Source of the DNA: Hetaerina americana
Lineage: Eukaryota; Arthropoda; Insecta; Odonata; Calopterygidae
Direction of reading: 5' to 3'
Assembly: GCA_022747635.1 (NCBI GenBank)
Contig: JAKTNV010000001.1
Coordinates: 24,227,490 to 24,291,489 of the forward strand
Length of the DNA stretch: 64,000 nucleotides
The notes under the pieces were generated by a model that worked only from the letters and a program-made list of their open reading frames with translations, searched no databases and was not told the DNA's origin. A program made the position numbers and the translations under genes. Of the stretch, positions 46,105-57,515 are shown one piece after another. Within the stretch, counting starts at the first letter, position 1. Each line of letters begins with the position of its first letter.

Positions 46105-49100
46105 TATATATATGTATATGTATATGTGTGGGTGTATTAATACACATATAGCAGCTGAAGGGACTTCGGTGAGTACGAACTTAGTATGTTCACGCAAGAC
46201 TATTTCCATGGGCTGAAAAATAAACACAAACGATTTGCCGACCAGTTACACTAGATTCTCACTCCTATCAAATTCTAAACCACAACTTTCCTAAGGAGCT
46301 TTTTACGACACACACAAAACTGTGATATGAAATATTGTTTAAATCGTATTGGATGTAAACGCTATCCAACTCAAATTTTGAATCGACTTCCACCTTAGAT
46401 GGGGTTCTCGTGTAGTCAGGGAGTCTTTGATAGAGGTAGTCAATATCCTGGCCATTACAAACAATGGAGTGCCAGGCGTGAAATCAAAAGCATTTTTAAT
46501 GATTTCCATGTTTCCGGCATTGAATTTGTAATAATAATCTCGCCACAAGCGATAGGGAGGGAACTTTTCGCTCTTATATTCCATTGAAGTCATTTCAATG
46601 CTCGTTCATCGTGAAATTCGGGAAAACATGCCGGCATCAACAATCGATGTAAACAATTTGTTTATTTAGGAATTTTGGCGACGAAAACAGGAAACGGTTT
46701 GAAATGAAATAATGGAAACATCACGCATTTATCATTTCAACAGTTGCGAATCGCCGTGCGCGCTTTCATCAAGCGTGGGTTCTGATTGGTTAATGGAGTT
46801 CGACACAAGCATTACACATGTACGTATCTAATAAATTATTGAGCTGGTTTGTAAACGTGAATTTTCATGGAAATTGAACATTCCTAGTATATAAATGTTT
46901 ACCACCTGGGTGGTTATGGCCATGATGACAATTGGGTTACTTGTTATTTTGTAAAATTTCTCGAAAGAAATTCGGAGACGCAATTTTGGGTGCGTGAAAG
47001 CGTGCGTCGACAATGAAGTTCCCCGACAGCCATACAAATTTATTTCTAACAAACTGGTCAATTAAAACATAATTTGTACCCCAAGTATGTTTATTGTACA
47101 TTTTTAATATAAATTAAAGATTAAATAGAGAAACGGTCCCCGGCAGTACCCAGTAATAAATTGATGGCTGTTCTTGTAAAAATTTCAAAACATCTTCCAA
47201 AAATTACAGTTTTTTTAACTCTTAAAAAAACTGTGATTAATTGATAACTCAGGGGATAAACAATTGTTATTATAATTTTGTGTTAATAAAAGGAAAGTTG
47301 TATAGGCAATATTTTATAGATATTTTTTTCTTATTTGAAAAAATGTTGTTTCACGAGATTCAAAATCGTGAGTTGATAGGCCCGTGAGGTCTGATCTCAT
47401 TCAAGTTTCCGTTAAAGTTCCATTTCGAAATGGAATCCTAGCTGCAAGGAATAAGGACTAAATGAAAAGATAATTACCTGTATTCATTAATTCCTTTCTA
47501 TCCACTACTAAGGGTAGCAATATTAAGACCCCAAGTCCAATTACGTGAAGCTTCCAGTTTACCCATAGGGAAGCAAAAGGATGGAGTCATTTTATCCAAA
47601 AAAAATGACAATTGAAGAACAATTAGCATGTAATGGATTCTTCGTCGATTATAACGTCGTTTATGCAGAAATAGCGACCCCTACACACTGCGAAACATGT
47701 TGCGTTGTCATTCATCGTACATTTGCGATTGACTCATAGCGTTGACGCACGGTAGTTAACCAGGAGTGTACTACCGTAAACAGGGCTGTGGGAAATGTTT
47801 TTGGGTCTTGGGAAACCGAGGAGACAGCTGTGTTGCAGTGCATAGCATCACCAAAACCATATTTTTTATTGTCAGTATAGTATGAGATCTTTGGATGTTT
47901 TAGACAATTTTTTCTTGAAAAATTGATTGAAAAAAGTAGTTTTTTTCCAATATATATTTAGCAAAAAATACGATTTAACTGAAATCTACGTATAAATGTC
48001 AAAATTACCAGCATGTACGTATAAATGCAGTGAGAATCTTCACGACTTTCGATAGCCACTTAAAACGTTTTGGTCATCAACCATGGTTGGAAAAAGGTGT
48101 CTTCCCACGTTCCAAGGGGTTGACACCACACCACACGTTCACACTGTTTATAATCATCGAGCTGTACCGAAACATCGGGAGACACTATGTTTTAAAAGAA
48201 ATACACTTCGTTGTCAATCGTATATTTCATCAACAAATTTGGAAAACTAAAATCACGATCATGAAAGAGGAAGAAACTAACAAATTAGTATTTATAATAC
48301 TATAGTACCAATTGCACTGTTCCTGGTGTTGTACTCTTAATCAAATTCCATTTTAATGTTAGTGTTCGCTCATTTGTTTTAGCAATCACCAAGGGAAAAT
48401 TTAAATAAATAATGGGGCATTGTTGTGAGAGAGAAGCCATCTTGTGACGGATCAATGAATTACTTACGATTCTTTGCTCACCTTTTGCGGTAAGAGAATT
48501 GAATCGTTCAGATGCCCCTTATTTGTTTATACGTATTTCCCTTTCTCCAATTTCATTGCTTTTCTCCGTAAAATCCTCTCCCGATAGTCTTATCGTAGGC
48601 TTGGTGGTCAAGAGCGTTGATTTTGATGAACGATGAAGTTGGAATCAAAGACCTTTTTCACTCCTGCATCCCTCAAAAAAAAACCCGAATTAGTAACGGA
48701 AAATAAGAAGCGTGCTTCCTAATTTATGGTGTGAAAACGTGATTCATATTCATGTATTTCGCACCGGTGCATCCTCTTGTTTCATGAGCCATTAAATGTA
48801 TTCACCTCGTTCTCTTCTCGCTTCAATCTAATTATGTTTATCGTTTCTTTTTTGTTTCACAAAATCCTAAATTTTCCATTTTTATTCACACCAAGTTTTC
48901 GATGGCATTGATATTTGTTTATAGAGGTTGCTCTTGTAAATTTGACCATCGCCAACAATAAAATTTCAACGATATAATAAATTCAAATATTATTTCATCT
49001 AATCCTTGGCTAGCGTGTTTGAATTCACGTAAAAAATGATTTCAATTACAATTATTGCCCACCATTATTCACGTTAGTATTTAACGTGGTATACTATTCA

Positions 49101-49640
49101 CAATATTCAGTAAAAAAATTTTCCATACCCCGTCTCTTTGTTTATATTTAATTAATTATGAACAACTGTAGAATGAGTTATATAATAATTAATCACGGTT
49201 AATTTCATGAAAAACATTTTTCATTTATCGGAATAAATTTTTTCCAAGGGTATAGGGATTCTTTTTTTTCTGAAAAGAGAAAGCATATTTTTATAAAATG
49301 TTGCTGTTTGACTGTTCTTAATTACAAAGCGAAAAAAATTTTTACTTTCAGAGACCGTTTATTTTAATCAATTCTCTCGTGAGGTCACGCACGAAAAGGG
49401 TCTCAGCGATCCTGATAATTCAAGGGTAATCGGCGCATCACCAAATGGGAGGCAAAATGGAGCGGTATTAATTTAAAAAATATATATTTATTTATTTCAA
49501 TGTTCGTATTTTCAGCAAACCAGTAAAGGTAGGTCCTTTTTACCCTGAAACATTAGATATCATCGAATGAAATACTATGTTGATGATATCATTGAAAAAT
49601 GCTCTATTGAGAAAAATTTACAGTGACCGAAAGTATTGCA
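46105..49640. other. unassigned AT-rich DNA
   Basis: A long stretch without supported genes or repeats. The minus-strand open frame 46,339-46,593 (84 codons) is not biased in composition, but I recognise no family in it. Confidence 0.35.
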
Positions 49641-49665
49641 TGTATATATATATATATATATATAT

Positions 49666-49948
49666 GTGGATCGCGGTAGTCCAGTGGGTAGAGCGTTGGA
49701 CTGCTGACCGGAGGGTCCCGAGTTCGATTCCCGGGCAAGGCACTCTGGACACCTGCAGCTCCACCCAAGCTTAAGTGATTTTTCGGGTACCAGGTCTTCC
49801 TGGGAAACCATAACCGGCACAGGGAAAGGAACTGCCCCCCCTTCCCTGGTGTGAATTTTCACGCGCCGTATAGGGCTTAGTACTGGGTGATCTCTACCAT
49901 CATCTACTAAACCGACCTTCGGGTTGAATCCTGTGTTTATGGCTTATG

Positions 49949-49953
<5 letters not shown>
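49666..49953 (+). repeat. SINE-2, near full length
   Basis: The head GTGGATCGCGGTAGTCCAGT contains an A-box-like TAGTCCAGTGG, and GAGTTCGATTCC is a B box 40 bp on, the pol III promoter spacing of a tRNA-derived SINE. The body (CCTGGGAAACCATAACCGGC, GCCGTATAGGGCTTAGTACT) and tail are shared with 37,017-37,271. It is flanked by (TA)n on both sides (49,641-49,665 and 49,954-50,022). Confidence 0.87.

Positions 49954-50022
<69 letters not shown>
49954..50022. repeat. (TA)n microsatellite
   Basis: Nearly pure TA following SINE-2. Confidence 0.95.
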
Positions 50023-50029
<7 letters not shown>

Positions 50030-50104
50030 GCATGCTTACTGCACGTGATGAATGATGTTGTCCTCGAAATTTCTACCAGCAATGCATGAAATGATACATC
50101 ATCT

Positions 50105-50627
50105 CGCTTCTGCTAACAAAACACAACCGTACACCCCACCCTAGGATAAACTGCATTTCAGTTCTGCATGCTTTCTTCCTCCCTTCATTCCGTCCAACAA
50201 ATTAACCATATTCCTACCCCTTCATCCCGTGTCTTACGTTCAATCCTCTATATCACAGTCTTCAGCATCCCGCTGCTGAGTAATATGCTTTTCATCCATT
50301 TTTCCTGTCCACTTGATGATGCCTCCCAACAATTCCCTCTCCTCATCCGCCATACCTAGCACTTCCTCATTTGTTTCCCTTTCCGGTCCACTTCACTTTC
50401 ACCATCCGTATCCATACGCTCACATTATTTCAAAAGCCTCCAATCTTCCCCTATCATCCTACTACAATGACCATGTTTCCGCGACGAACAGAACCAGGCT
50501 CCATGTCAAAGCATTGAAGATCCGTTTCTTAACATCCATACTCAGCCTCTCTGTCATTTAATTCCCTCCTGTTAGTGAAATCTTCTTCGCCTGACGCAAT
50601 TCTTCATTTTATGTCACTATTAATTTC
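50105..50627 (-). repeat. eroded RTE 3' half, left part
   Basis: The plus strand reads CTAACAAAACACAACC, TTTCTTCCTCCCTTCATTCC, TATATCACAGTCTTCAGCAT, GCCATACCTAGCACTTCCTC and TTCTTAACATCCATACTCAG, in the order of copy 2. The copy is interrupted by a SINE-1 insertion and resumes at 51,118. Confidence 0.8.
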
Positions 50628-50639
50628 ACCATATCAGTC
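50628..50639 (+). repeat. target-site duplication, left
   Basis: ACCATATCAGTC pairs with ACCATTTCAGTC at 51,106-51,117 (11 of 12 identical). This marks the SINE insertion site inside the RTE relic. Confidence 0.75.
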
Positions 50640-50640
50640 A

Positions 50641-50797
50641 GGGGATCGAGATGGTGATCGAGGTGGTGGGAAATGAACTCGTGATGCTTGATTTCGATTT
50701 TAGATTCCTCATGAAAAATCATTTGATTTGGCTCAGATTTGAGCAGCAGCGCACAAATTTTTAATAACGTAGGAAAACTTTAATCTACTGACTAAAT
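50641..50797 (+). repeat. extra 5' unit of the SINE insertion
   Basis: It lies inside the target-site duplication, yet precedes the normal SINE-1 start. It begins GGGGATCGAGATGGTGATCG, like the SINE-1 head GGGGATCGAGTTGGTG, and then diverges. It may be a degenerate first monomer of a dimer or captured sequence. Confidence 0.5.
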
Positions 50798-51107
50798 GGG
50801 GATCGAGTTGGTGCAGGGGCTAACGTACTGGCTTCCAACCCAGAGGGTGCGGGTTCAAATCCCGGCGGTGTTGAATATTTTTCAGAAGACCTTGATCCCT
50901 ATTTGAGGTGCTTTGTGGAGGGCACTTTGAGTGAGTACGCCGTCCGTCGGATGGGACGTTAAGCTGCGGACTCCTTGGCGCCTTTCGTAAAGAGTAGGCT
51001 AATGCCGACGCTGGGTTTCTCTCCACCCTTCATCCTTTCCTGTCCATCCCCTATGGCGCAAATGACCTCAGCTGTCGGTCGCCTCCCCTAAATACTACTA
51101 CTACTAC
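50798..51107 (+). repeat. SINE-1, full length, nested in RTE relic
   Basis: Head GGGGATCGAGTTGGTGCAGG holds the A box TGGTGCAGGGG (50,809-50,819). The B box GGTTCAAATCC is at 50,852-50,862. The body shares GGACTCCTTGGCGCCTTTCG and CCTATGGCGCAAATGACCTC with the copies at 4.2 and 9.8 kb. It ends with an (ACT)n tail at 51,093-51,107. Confidence 0.9.
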
Positions 51108-51117
51108 CATTTCAGTC

Positions 51118-51245
51118 CAAAACCCTTACGCTATGGGTAAACTGTTCCTCCAGTCCTAGTTTATAAACTTCTATTTTAACATTTAACTTAGCATTTCTCT
51201 TTCTCTGAAACTTTACAACTTAGTAGTGTTAATTTTTAATACATT
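51118..51245 (-). repeat. eroded RTE 3' half, right part
   Basis: Continues the relic after the SINE: CAAAACCCTTACGCTATGGG, TAAACTGTTC, TTTATAAACTTCTATTTTAA and CATTTCTCTTTCTCTGAAA correspond to 44,190-44,280 of copy 2. Confidence 0.75.
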
Positions 51246-51834
51246 TAATAAAATAAATTGTGGCTTAAATGTTGAACAAGTTGTGATTATTTAATAGTTG
51301 ACTCAATTTAACGTCGTCAAGTGAGTATTGGAGGTTCCAATTCCGTTTTCATCTTGCTATTGTTTTTGCGACTTCTTGCCATTACGCTTGGACACTCAAA
51401 GATCTTATCTTTTAGTATTGAGGATATTATCAAACAACTACTTCTGCTTTAGTTATACCGGAATATGAGCTCACTCGCGTTTTTCCCTCGTCTTTCCTCA
51501 CCCCTTGAATCGGTGTCTAGTTTAATTTGCGCATAAAATTCCAAAATATGAAAATAAAAATATTCAGATTTAGTTGGTTAATCCCCGAGGCTCATTCAAT
51601 TGACAAAGCGTCCAATTATGTCAATCCTTTCGTCTTAAGCTAACGTGTACGACTTAACGAGTGAAAACGGAGGAAATCTGTAGAAGAAAATATGTTGTTC
51701 AGTTTAGAGCGATTATACATTTTTTATACGCTTAAATAAGGGTGAAAAAATTTAATTTTGTATCAGTTTTGTTATCTTGATGCATAACTTTTATTTTTAG
51801 TGATTATCTTTAATTTGTATGGATGTATAGAACT
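51246..51834. other. unassigned DNA
   Basis: Nothing recognisable. Confidence 0.35.
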
Positions 51835-52320
51835 GTTAAAAAGGAAGAAGCGTGGGAAGATTTATGGCAGGGGATAGAAAAGCCTAACTTAATGGGAAAA
51901 AACGACCAGAGTTTCGAAATAAAAATAAGAACGCAAAATAACCAATAAGAAAAAATACTCTTTTTTAAATAGAACTATTCTTGATTGGAACCAGCTGTCT
52001 GGAGGTTTGTTTCAGACCTTTCCATCCAATTTTAGGAGTTTCAAGAATAAATGTAAAGCGGCCACTGGGTGATAAACTTCATTGTAGTTATTAAAATATT
52101 GTTTTTATGTGATGTGGACGGCATTGTGTGTGATGTGGAAGTTTGTTCGCATGTGATGTGAAAGTGTCATTGTATGTAAGAATATTTTGTCGTCCTATCT
52201 TTTTTTCTAGTGCGTGTATGTATGTATTTTTCGTCGTAAGAGTGATTATTGACCAAACTTGACCGTTGCCACCAGGAAAGTCGCCTAATTGCAACGTAAT
52301 TCTTAAATAAATAAATAATA
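51835..52320 (+). repeat. LINE 3' end with TAAA-type tail
   Basis: The reading LDWNQLSGGLFQTFPSNFRS then FKNKCKAAT looks like the last residues of a non-LTR RT protein (WN-LP ... FK motif). A 3' UTR of about 240 bp follows and ends in an AAATAAATAAATAATAAAT tail. It is unrelated in sequence to the RTE or the GATGTA-tailed LINE. Confidence 0.5.
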
Positions 52321-52849
52321 AATTTGACGCCAGTATTTTGTCAGCTGTAACCGTTTCAACTTGAGATAATTCCAGTAGGCACGCCCTCGATGACAATGGA
52401 GGTGACAGAGGAAGGCTCATCCAATTTTCGGCTGGGGCCACTCTGAGATCTATGTACTCCTAATGCTACAGGTGGCTTGTGGGGTCTCTATTCTCTTCTA
52501 TGACCTTGATATGACGAGGCTACAAAGTGTTCAAGGATGTGGATACAATTTCAATGGAAGGTGGACCCAAATCATCTCTTAAGGAAATAAACAATAACAT
52601 CGCTTTCGACGTATTGAAGGAAGATAATTGAATAACAGCGATATTATTCGAATCGGAAAAGTAATTGGGTATCACTCACTTGCTAGTAACAGAAATATTT
52701 CAGGTGGCACATTTTCATGCGTAGAGATATCTTGAAAAATGTGAGGTCACAACAGTCACTCGAAAATCAACGTGAAGTGTGTTCCTCATCCTTCCCATAG
52801 TAACGGAGATAAAAACAGTAACGAAGTACTGCTCGTGGTCTAGTGTTAA
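52321..52849. other. unassigned DNA
   Basis: Nothing recognisable. Confidence 0.35.
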
Positions 52850-53480
52850 GGATCATAATGCTCAAAGGGCATATCCTGGATATTACGTTTGGCAAAGAAG
52901 TTTTCACAAGGGGAATGGGGGATGGTGACAGGAGCGTTGAGTAAGGATGTTAAAATAGGAATATTGAAACCTTTGATATTGAGCGCGGTTTTGTACGGCG
53001 CGGAAACATGGTCGTAGAAGTCAGATTACAGGCGTAGATTGGAGGCTTTGGATTAATGTGGCTGTGGAGAAGGATGAAAAAGGTGGAGTGGTCAGAATAG
53101 AAAACAAACGAGGAGGTGTTAGGATTGATGGAAAAGGAAAATTGGAAAAAATTTGCGGAAAAATTGAGAGTTGTAGAGATTCTTGGGATAAATCTAAAGG
53201 AGGTAGGAAAAATGGATTCAAAGCATTTTGATTAGAGATTGAATATTAAAGATTACTGCGATTTAGAGGGAAGGACTGTAGGCAGGCGAGAAAGGGGTGG
53301 GGAATACGGTAGGAATGTTTGACAAAATGAAGGAAGGAAGCTTGCCGAATTGAACAGGGACTTATTGTAGCGGCGGATAGTTGCAGGTTGTGTCTTGTTA
53401 GGAAAGACAAATTAATGTATCATTGTACCGTTGCATAGTTTGCCCACAGCAACTGGTAGAGCCCCAAAAATGTTTATAAT
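52850..53480 (+). repeat. eroded RTE C-terminal region with 3' UTR
   Basis: GCAAAGAAGTTTTCACAAGG, GAGTAAGGATGTTAAAATAG, TACGGCGCGGAAACATGGTC, GGCGTAGATTGGAGGCTTTG and GCTGTGGAGAAGGATGAAAA follow the RTE closely. The 3' UTR block ATCATTGTACCGTTGCATAG groups it with 39.3-39.6 kb. The frame is lost. Confidence 0.85.
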
Positions 53481-54979
53481 GTGATTACCATTAAATGCTG
53501 GTAAAATTTAATATCATTTTTAATTGAACAGCAAACGTAGACACGTTTTCTCTCGTCCAAACGATTCACACATGAAGTTAAAAACACGTTCTGCCCGTAT
53601 CTCATGTCTCTGGCCTCTTTTGAATTTCGCAATGTTCAACGTAGTGAAAGTGAGAATTTTTTTACCTCTGTCTTCGAAATAACTATTTAAAAATAATACC
53701 CCTACAAAAAATTCATAAGTCATTCTTGCAAAAGGTTTTCGTTCAAAAATTATTTTAATAAAACATTTACCAAATTTCATTTACAATCACTGAGATAACT
53801 TCTTGTTTCCCCAACAGTATTTTCAGAGAAGTAAGCGCAGATCGAAAGCATTAAATTAAACTTCATCTCATTCTTGTGGCGACACAAACTCAAGTCAAAA
53901 CGTTTGAAGCTATATTAAATTTCTACATCCTAATATGTGAATAAAAGTCGTAATGTGAAATGTTCAACCTTGAAATCCTATTTAAACGTCTTCCCTTTAC
54001 GCGTAAAAATAACATCTTTTTTTTAATATAATACATGCGTTCCGATTTCAATAATAATAAATTGCGTCATTTTTTTCGATCGAGTTTTAAAAATTAAATT
54101 AAAAAATTGAATATATTGAAGTCATAGTCATTTAGTTGAGGCTTTGTCTACTTTTCTGTGTTTTTGTCCGAAATATGGATCATATTATAAAGTCGCAACA
54201 TTATGAATTTCAAAACGTTTAAATCTGGCGAATGTAATTATAGAAGCGTTTAAACGTGATATTATCGACTAAAAAAAAGATATTTTCGCTTATCCGTTGG
54301 ACATTTTGGATGAATATCTCCATTAATTGGCGTTTTAAAAGCCTTATGGAGGAATACGTATGAGTAGTTTGATGATTGAATTTTTGTAAATTATGATTTC
54401 TATGATGAGTATGTTTTGAAAACGAAATAGGAATATTTCGCGACCGTAATCCAGACTGTATGTATCTATTTCAAACGTTTTATTCAACTGCATGTCACAT
54501 CGCCATTAATGGAAATGTTATGAAAAAAAGTATTATATCCATTTCGCAGATTTAGCTATCCTCTTACATTTCATATAATATGGGGTTCAATACTAGAAAT
54601 GGGGTCCATGAAACTAGAAGTTGGGTTTTCACAGCGAGTTGATGATGCGAAGGTGACTTAAAAGATGGGTTCAATATGGAGAATTCATGGGCTCAACGTT
54701 CTTTTTCACGTTGCAGTGAGTGTCTTGAGGACAATATTGATGTGAATATAAGATATCAGAAAGATGAAGTGTTTTACTTCCCTCCTGAAGACCGAGAAGA
54801 AATGTTCAGCACAAAAAGAGTCCACAAGCAGTCCATCCCGAGTGTTCACACCCACCTCTGTGTTCATAAAAAGAATTCTAAATATAAGAATAGTTCTCAA
54901 TATCCCTATACTTCCATGCATGAAGCTGTGTGCTTGAGTAAGGCTTTTTAATTGTTGTTTTTTGGTCGATGAAGATTAA
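53481..54979. other. unassigned AT-rich DNA
   Basis: No supported gene. Open frames at 53,520-53,780 and 54,676-54,951 show no family motif. Confidence 0.35.
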
Positions 54980-55318
54980 ATAGATAACAAAGTGAGGGAC
55001 TGGGAAGTATATAGAAGAGCAGAATAGGAGAGGACTCAATATGGAGAGCACGTATGGCAAAGAAGAAGAACTAAATGGATTGGTCAGATCTTGATACACA
55101 ATTAATTAGTAAGAAACATTCAATAAGGGAAAATTCAAGGGAAGATCCTACGAATAAGATACAGAGACAGATACATAGGAGACTAATTATCTACTAAGGG
55201 CGTAAGTAAGAAGGGCGTAAATTAATAGCTATCAGATCGGTAAGCTAGGTAAGAGAATTAATGCTAAATATGAGAGAATGGAGTAGAGCTTTAGTAAACC
55301 AAATTAAGAGTTGAAATA
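54980..55318 (+). repeat. decayed LINE 3' coding end (RTE-like)
   Basis: Frame pieces RRTKWIGQILIHN, GKIQGKILRIRYRDRYIGD and LNMREWSRALVNQIKS with a stop follow the usual end of endonuclease/RT proteins (RRTKWIGHILRH ... REEWRALVNQ). Stops interrupt it. A different subfamily from copies 1-3. Confidence 0.6.
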
Positions 55319-55325
55319 ATATATA

Positions 55326-56231
55326 CAAGGTCTGTCTTAAAAGTAGTACACCTTACGGACAGACGGGAGGCGGGGTTACTCCGACTGGGTTCGAGGGAGA
55401 GAAGTCTCAGGAATTGGTGGAGGCCGGTGGAGATTGGCTCCTAGCCTTTGCGGAGTGCGAATTATTCGTTTGCGAAACCTCTATAACGTTAACGCGTTAC
55501 GCTCCGTGATGAAATGGTTATTGGAAAAGCGCTACGCCATCAAATTTTGCATGAAATTAGGAAAAACCGGGAGAGATACTCATTCTCACACAGGCATGCT
55601 CAAGGCAGCTTATGGTGGTAACACCTTGGGTATAAAAGACGATTACGTGTGACTCAAGTGGTTTCGGGAGGGTAGAGAAGATGTTGAATATTCCGAACGT
55701 TCAGAACGCCCTACGAACTCTGAAAGTTATTGAAATCTTGCAAAAATGAAGGCTTTGTTGAACAGGGATCCCAGGTTAAGTGTCCGCATGATTTTTGATG
55801 AACTTGGCATCGGTAAGATGATGTCCATCGACTTGGGACCGAAAGCATTGGGCATGAGAAAGGTGTGTGCGAAGTTGGTGCGGCGAGCGCTCTCGGGTGA
55901 ACAAAAGGAAAGTCACACCCACATCTACCAAGAGTTTCTCCACCATGTGAGTGAAGATCCAAATTCTAGACAATGCCCCACCAGACTTCTTCCTCTTCCC
56001 CGCCTCAAATATGTGCTGAAAGGACGTCACCACGGCTCGGTGGAAGCGTTGCAACAGGCCGTGACGAGAGAGCTTAGCAGCGTTCAGGCGTACTAAGGCG
56101 TGGAAAACCCGCTGGCAGCGGTGTGTGGACGCTAAAGGGTGTTACTTCGAAGATTTTTGAGGGAATTTATCAATTCAGGCACAAATATTTTTTAAATCGA
56201 CTCAGTTCTACTACTTTTGGGACCGACCTTG
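55326..56231 (+). mobile_element. mariner with internal deletions
   Basis: Ends CAAGGTCTGTCTTAAAAGTA and the reverse complement of CTTTTGGGACCGACCTTG pair with three mismatches over 24 bases. TA duplications lie at 55,324-55,325 and 56,232-56,233. The length of 906 bp is about 400 short of a full mariner. The coding remains are described separately. Confidence 0.88.
55506..56158 (+). pseudogene. mariner transposase remnant lacking catalytic core
   Basis: It begins MKWLLEKRYAIKFCMKLGKT (DNA-binding domain), then LKWFREGREDVEYSERSERP, PRLSVRMIFDELGI and LGMRKVCAKLV. The first-Asp (DETW) block is absent. The second-Asp block appears as LDNAP, fused directly to PDFFLFPRLKYVLKG, so the 34-residue spacer to the third Asp has been deleted. 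The end (QQAVTRELSSV, then WRCVDAKGCYFEDF-like) is still recognisable. Stops and frameshifts are present. It belongs near the 29.4-kb family by its N-terminus. Confidence 0.8.
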
Positions 56232-56251
56232 TAAAGATAAGCGCAAAAATG

Positions 56252-56319
56252 TTTCCTGGACCGGGAGTTGAGCCGCGGATTTTCGACTTTGCCGGGCCGC
56301 TTGAGCTATTTAGGAAATG
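56252..56319 (-). repeat. tRNA-like head, second locus
   Basis: The minus strand starts ATTTCCTAAATAGCTCAAGC and ends CCCGGTCCAGGAAAC, paralleling 10,391-10,470, with the acceptor-like TTTCCT/AGGAAA pairing kept and the A-box AGCTCAAGCGG present. A pseudo-tRNA or SINE head. Confidence 0.6.
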
Positions 56320-56700
56320 TAAATTGGAGTGAAATATGTGGGGGATTTATTTGCAACCAAGTGTCCCAATTCCTTGGCCAGTAAGTAGCGTTCTGAAACT
56401 ATTTCACCAACCTAAGGAGAAATGGACGAGGACACAAGTGGAAAAGAAAATTGTAGGGAAAGTAATCATACAATGCCATAAAGGATAGGAAAAGTGCGTA
56501 AAATGGCACGCATACCAGAAGAAGGAGACGAGCCACATTGACCAAACACACATTCAAACACGAAAACCGGCCATATAGCAAACATATACTCATTTGCATG
56601 GAAGGAAAAATACGGAAAAGGGATATGAACACCTTCGCAAGAAAGGTGGGGAATATGGAATCGAACAGATCACAAGTGGTAAAAAGTTTCCTTCGCCAAC
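56320..56700 (-). repeat. spacer of the tRNA-like tandem repeat
   Basis: The minus strand matches 10,470-10,390 units in order: ACTTGTGATCTGTTCGATTC, TATCCCTTTTCCGTATTTTT, GTGTTTGAATGTGTGTTTGG, CAATGTGGCTCGTCTCCTTC and TCTGGTATGCGTGCCATTTT, then the head at 56,252-56,319. It shows the same unit order as the locus at 10 kb. Confidence 0.7.
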
Positions 56701-56704
56701 CGAC

Positions 56705-56741
56705 GTTTCCTTGACAGCTCAAGCGGTTCAGGGGCACGATA
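56705..56741 (+). repeat. tRNA-like head scrap, opposite orientation
   Basis: TTTCCTTGACAGCTCAAGCG followed by GTTCAGGGGC is the first half of the same head on the plus strand. Confidence 0.5.
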
Positions 56742-56756
56742 ATGTAATATTTATCT

Positions 56757-57335
56757 TTTCTAAAATAGGAACTAAAACCTATCTCACTAAGTCTTCCGGC
56801 CACATTCCGTCCTCATAGATGCTACCAATCAGTCCATATAGTCTCTTCCTGCCAATTTTTCCTTAATCTTTCAGTAGTTCCGCCGGAATGTTGTCTACCC
56901 CCACGGCCTTACTTGATTTCATCTCCCTTAATGACCTTTCTATCTCATCATCGAGTATGCCTGGACCTAAGCTATCTTCCTCTAAGTCATGTTCCTATTC
57001 TATGTCTAACTTGGTTGGCCTACGTTTTTTTACCATAGTGTTCCTCTATGTATTTCTTTCATCTCTCTTGTATCTTTCCTGCATCAACTATTATCTTACC
57101 CGCCTTATCTCTAACTTTTAGCACAGATCTTCCTTCTTACTTCCCGATAAATATTTAACTTTGCTGTACAGCGCACCAATTTCACCCTTCCTCTGCAGAC
57201 TTTCCATACCCTCGCACTGCGTCTTCCACCATGCTTCTTTTGCTTTATTTGTTGCCCGCTTCAATTTATTTTTAAGCTCTTTGTACTTCATTTTGCCTAA
57301 CTCTGTGTTTACATTATTCCATTGTCTTCTCTTAT
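56757..57335 (-). repeat. RTE fragment, central region
   Basis: Aligns with 41,515-42,080 of copy 1 on the minus strand, between the endonuclease and RT domains: GGAACTAAAACCTATCTCAC, CTACCCCCACGGCCTTACTT, GCCTGGACCTAAGCTATCTT and TTTGTTGCCCGCTTCAATTT. It is truncated at both ends and carries indels and frameshifts. It is younger than the relics in the left half of the window. Confidence 0.88.
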
Positions 57336-57371
57336 ATATAGTGTGTGTATGTGTATGTATGTATGTATGTA

Positions 57372-57409
<38 letters not shown>

Positions 57410-57414
57410 CTATA
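57336..57414. repeat. GT/GTAT/TA microsatellite
   Basis: Compound simple repeat between the RTE fragment and the next mariner. Confidence 0.95.
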
Positions 57415-57515
57415 TACGAGGGTCATCCGGAAAGTAGTACCCGTTCGTGAAATAAAGACACAAAAGTAAATATTAACAAACATAAAAAATTTTATTTGAA
57501 AGAGGATACTTTAAA

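Noticed and set aside
46339..46593. Minus-strand open frame of 84 codons that looked like a possible exon
   Set aside because: Composition is ordinary, but no domain, no convincing splice sites and no neighbouring exon could be identified.
52091..52441. Minus-strand open frame of 116 codons
   Set aside because: It overlaps the 3' UTR and tail of a LINE on the plus strand and has no family motif.
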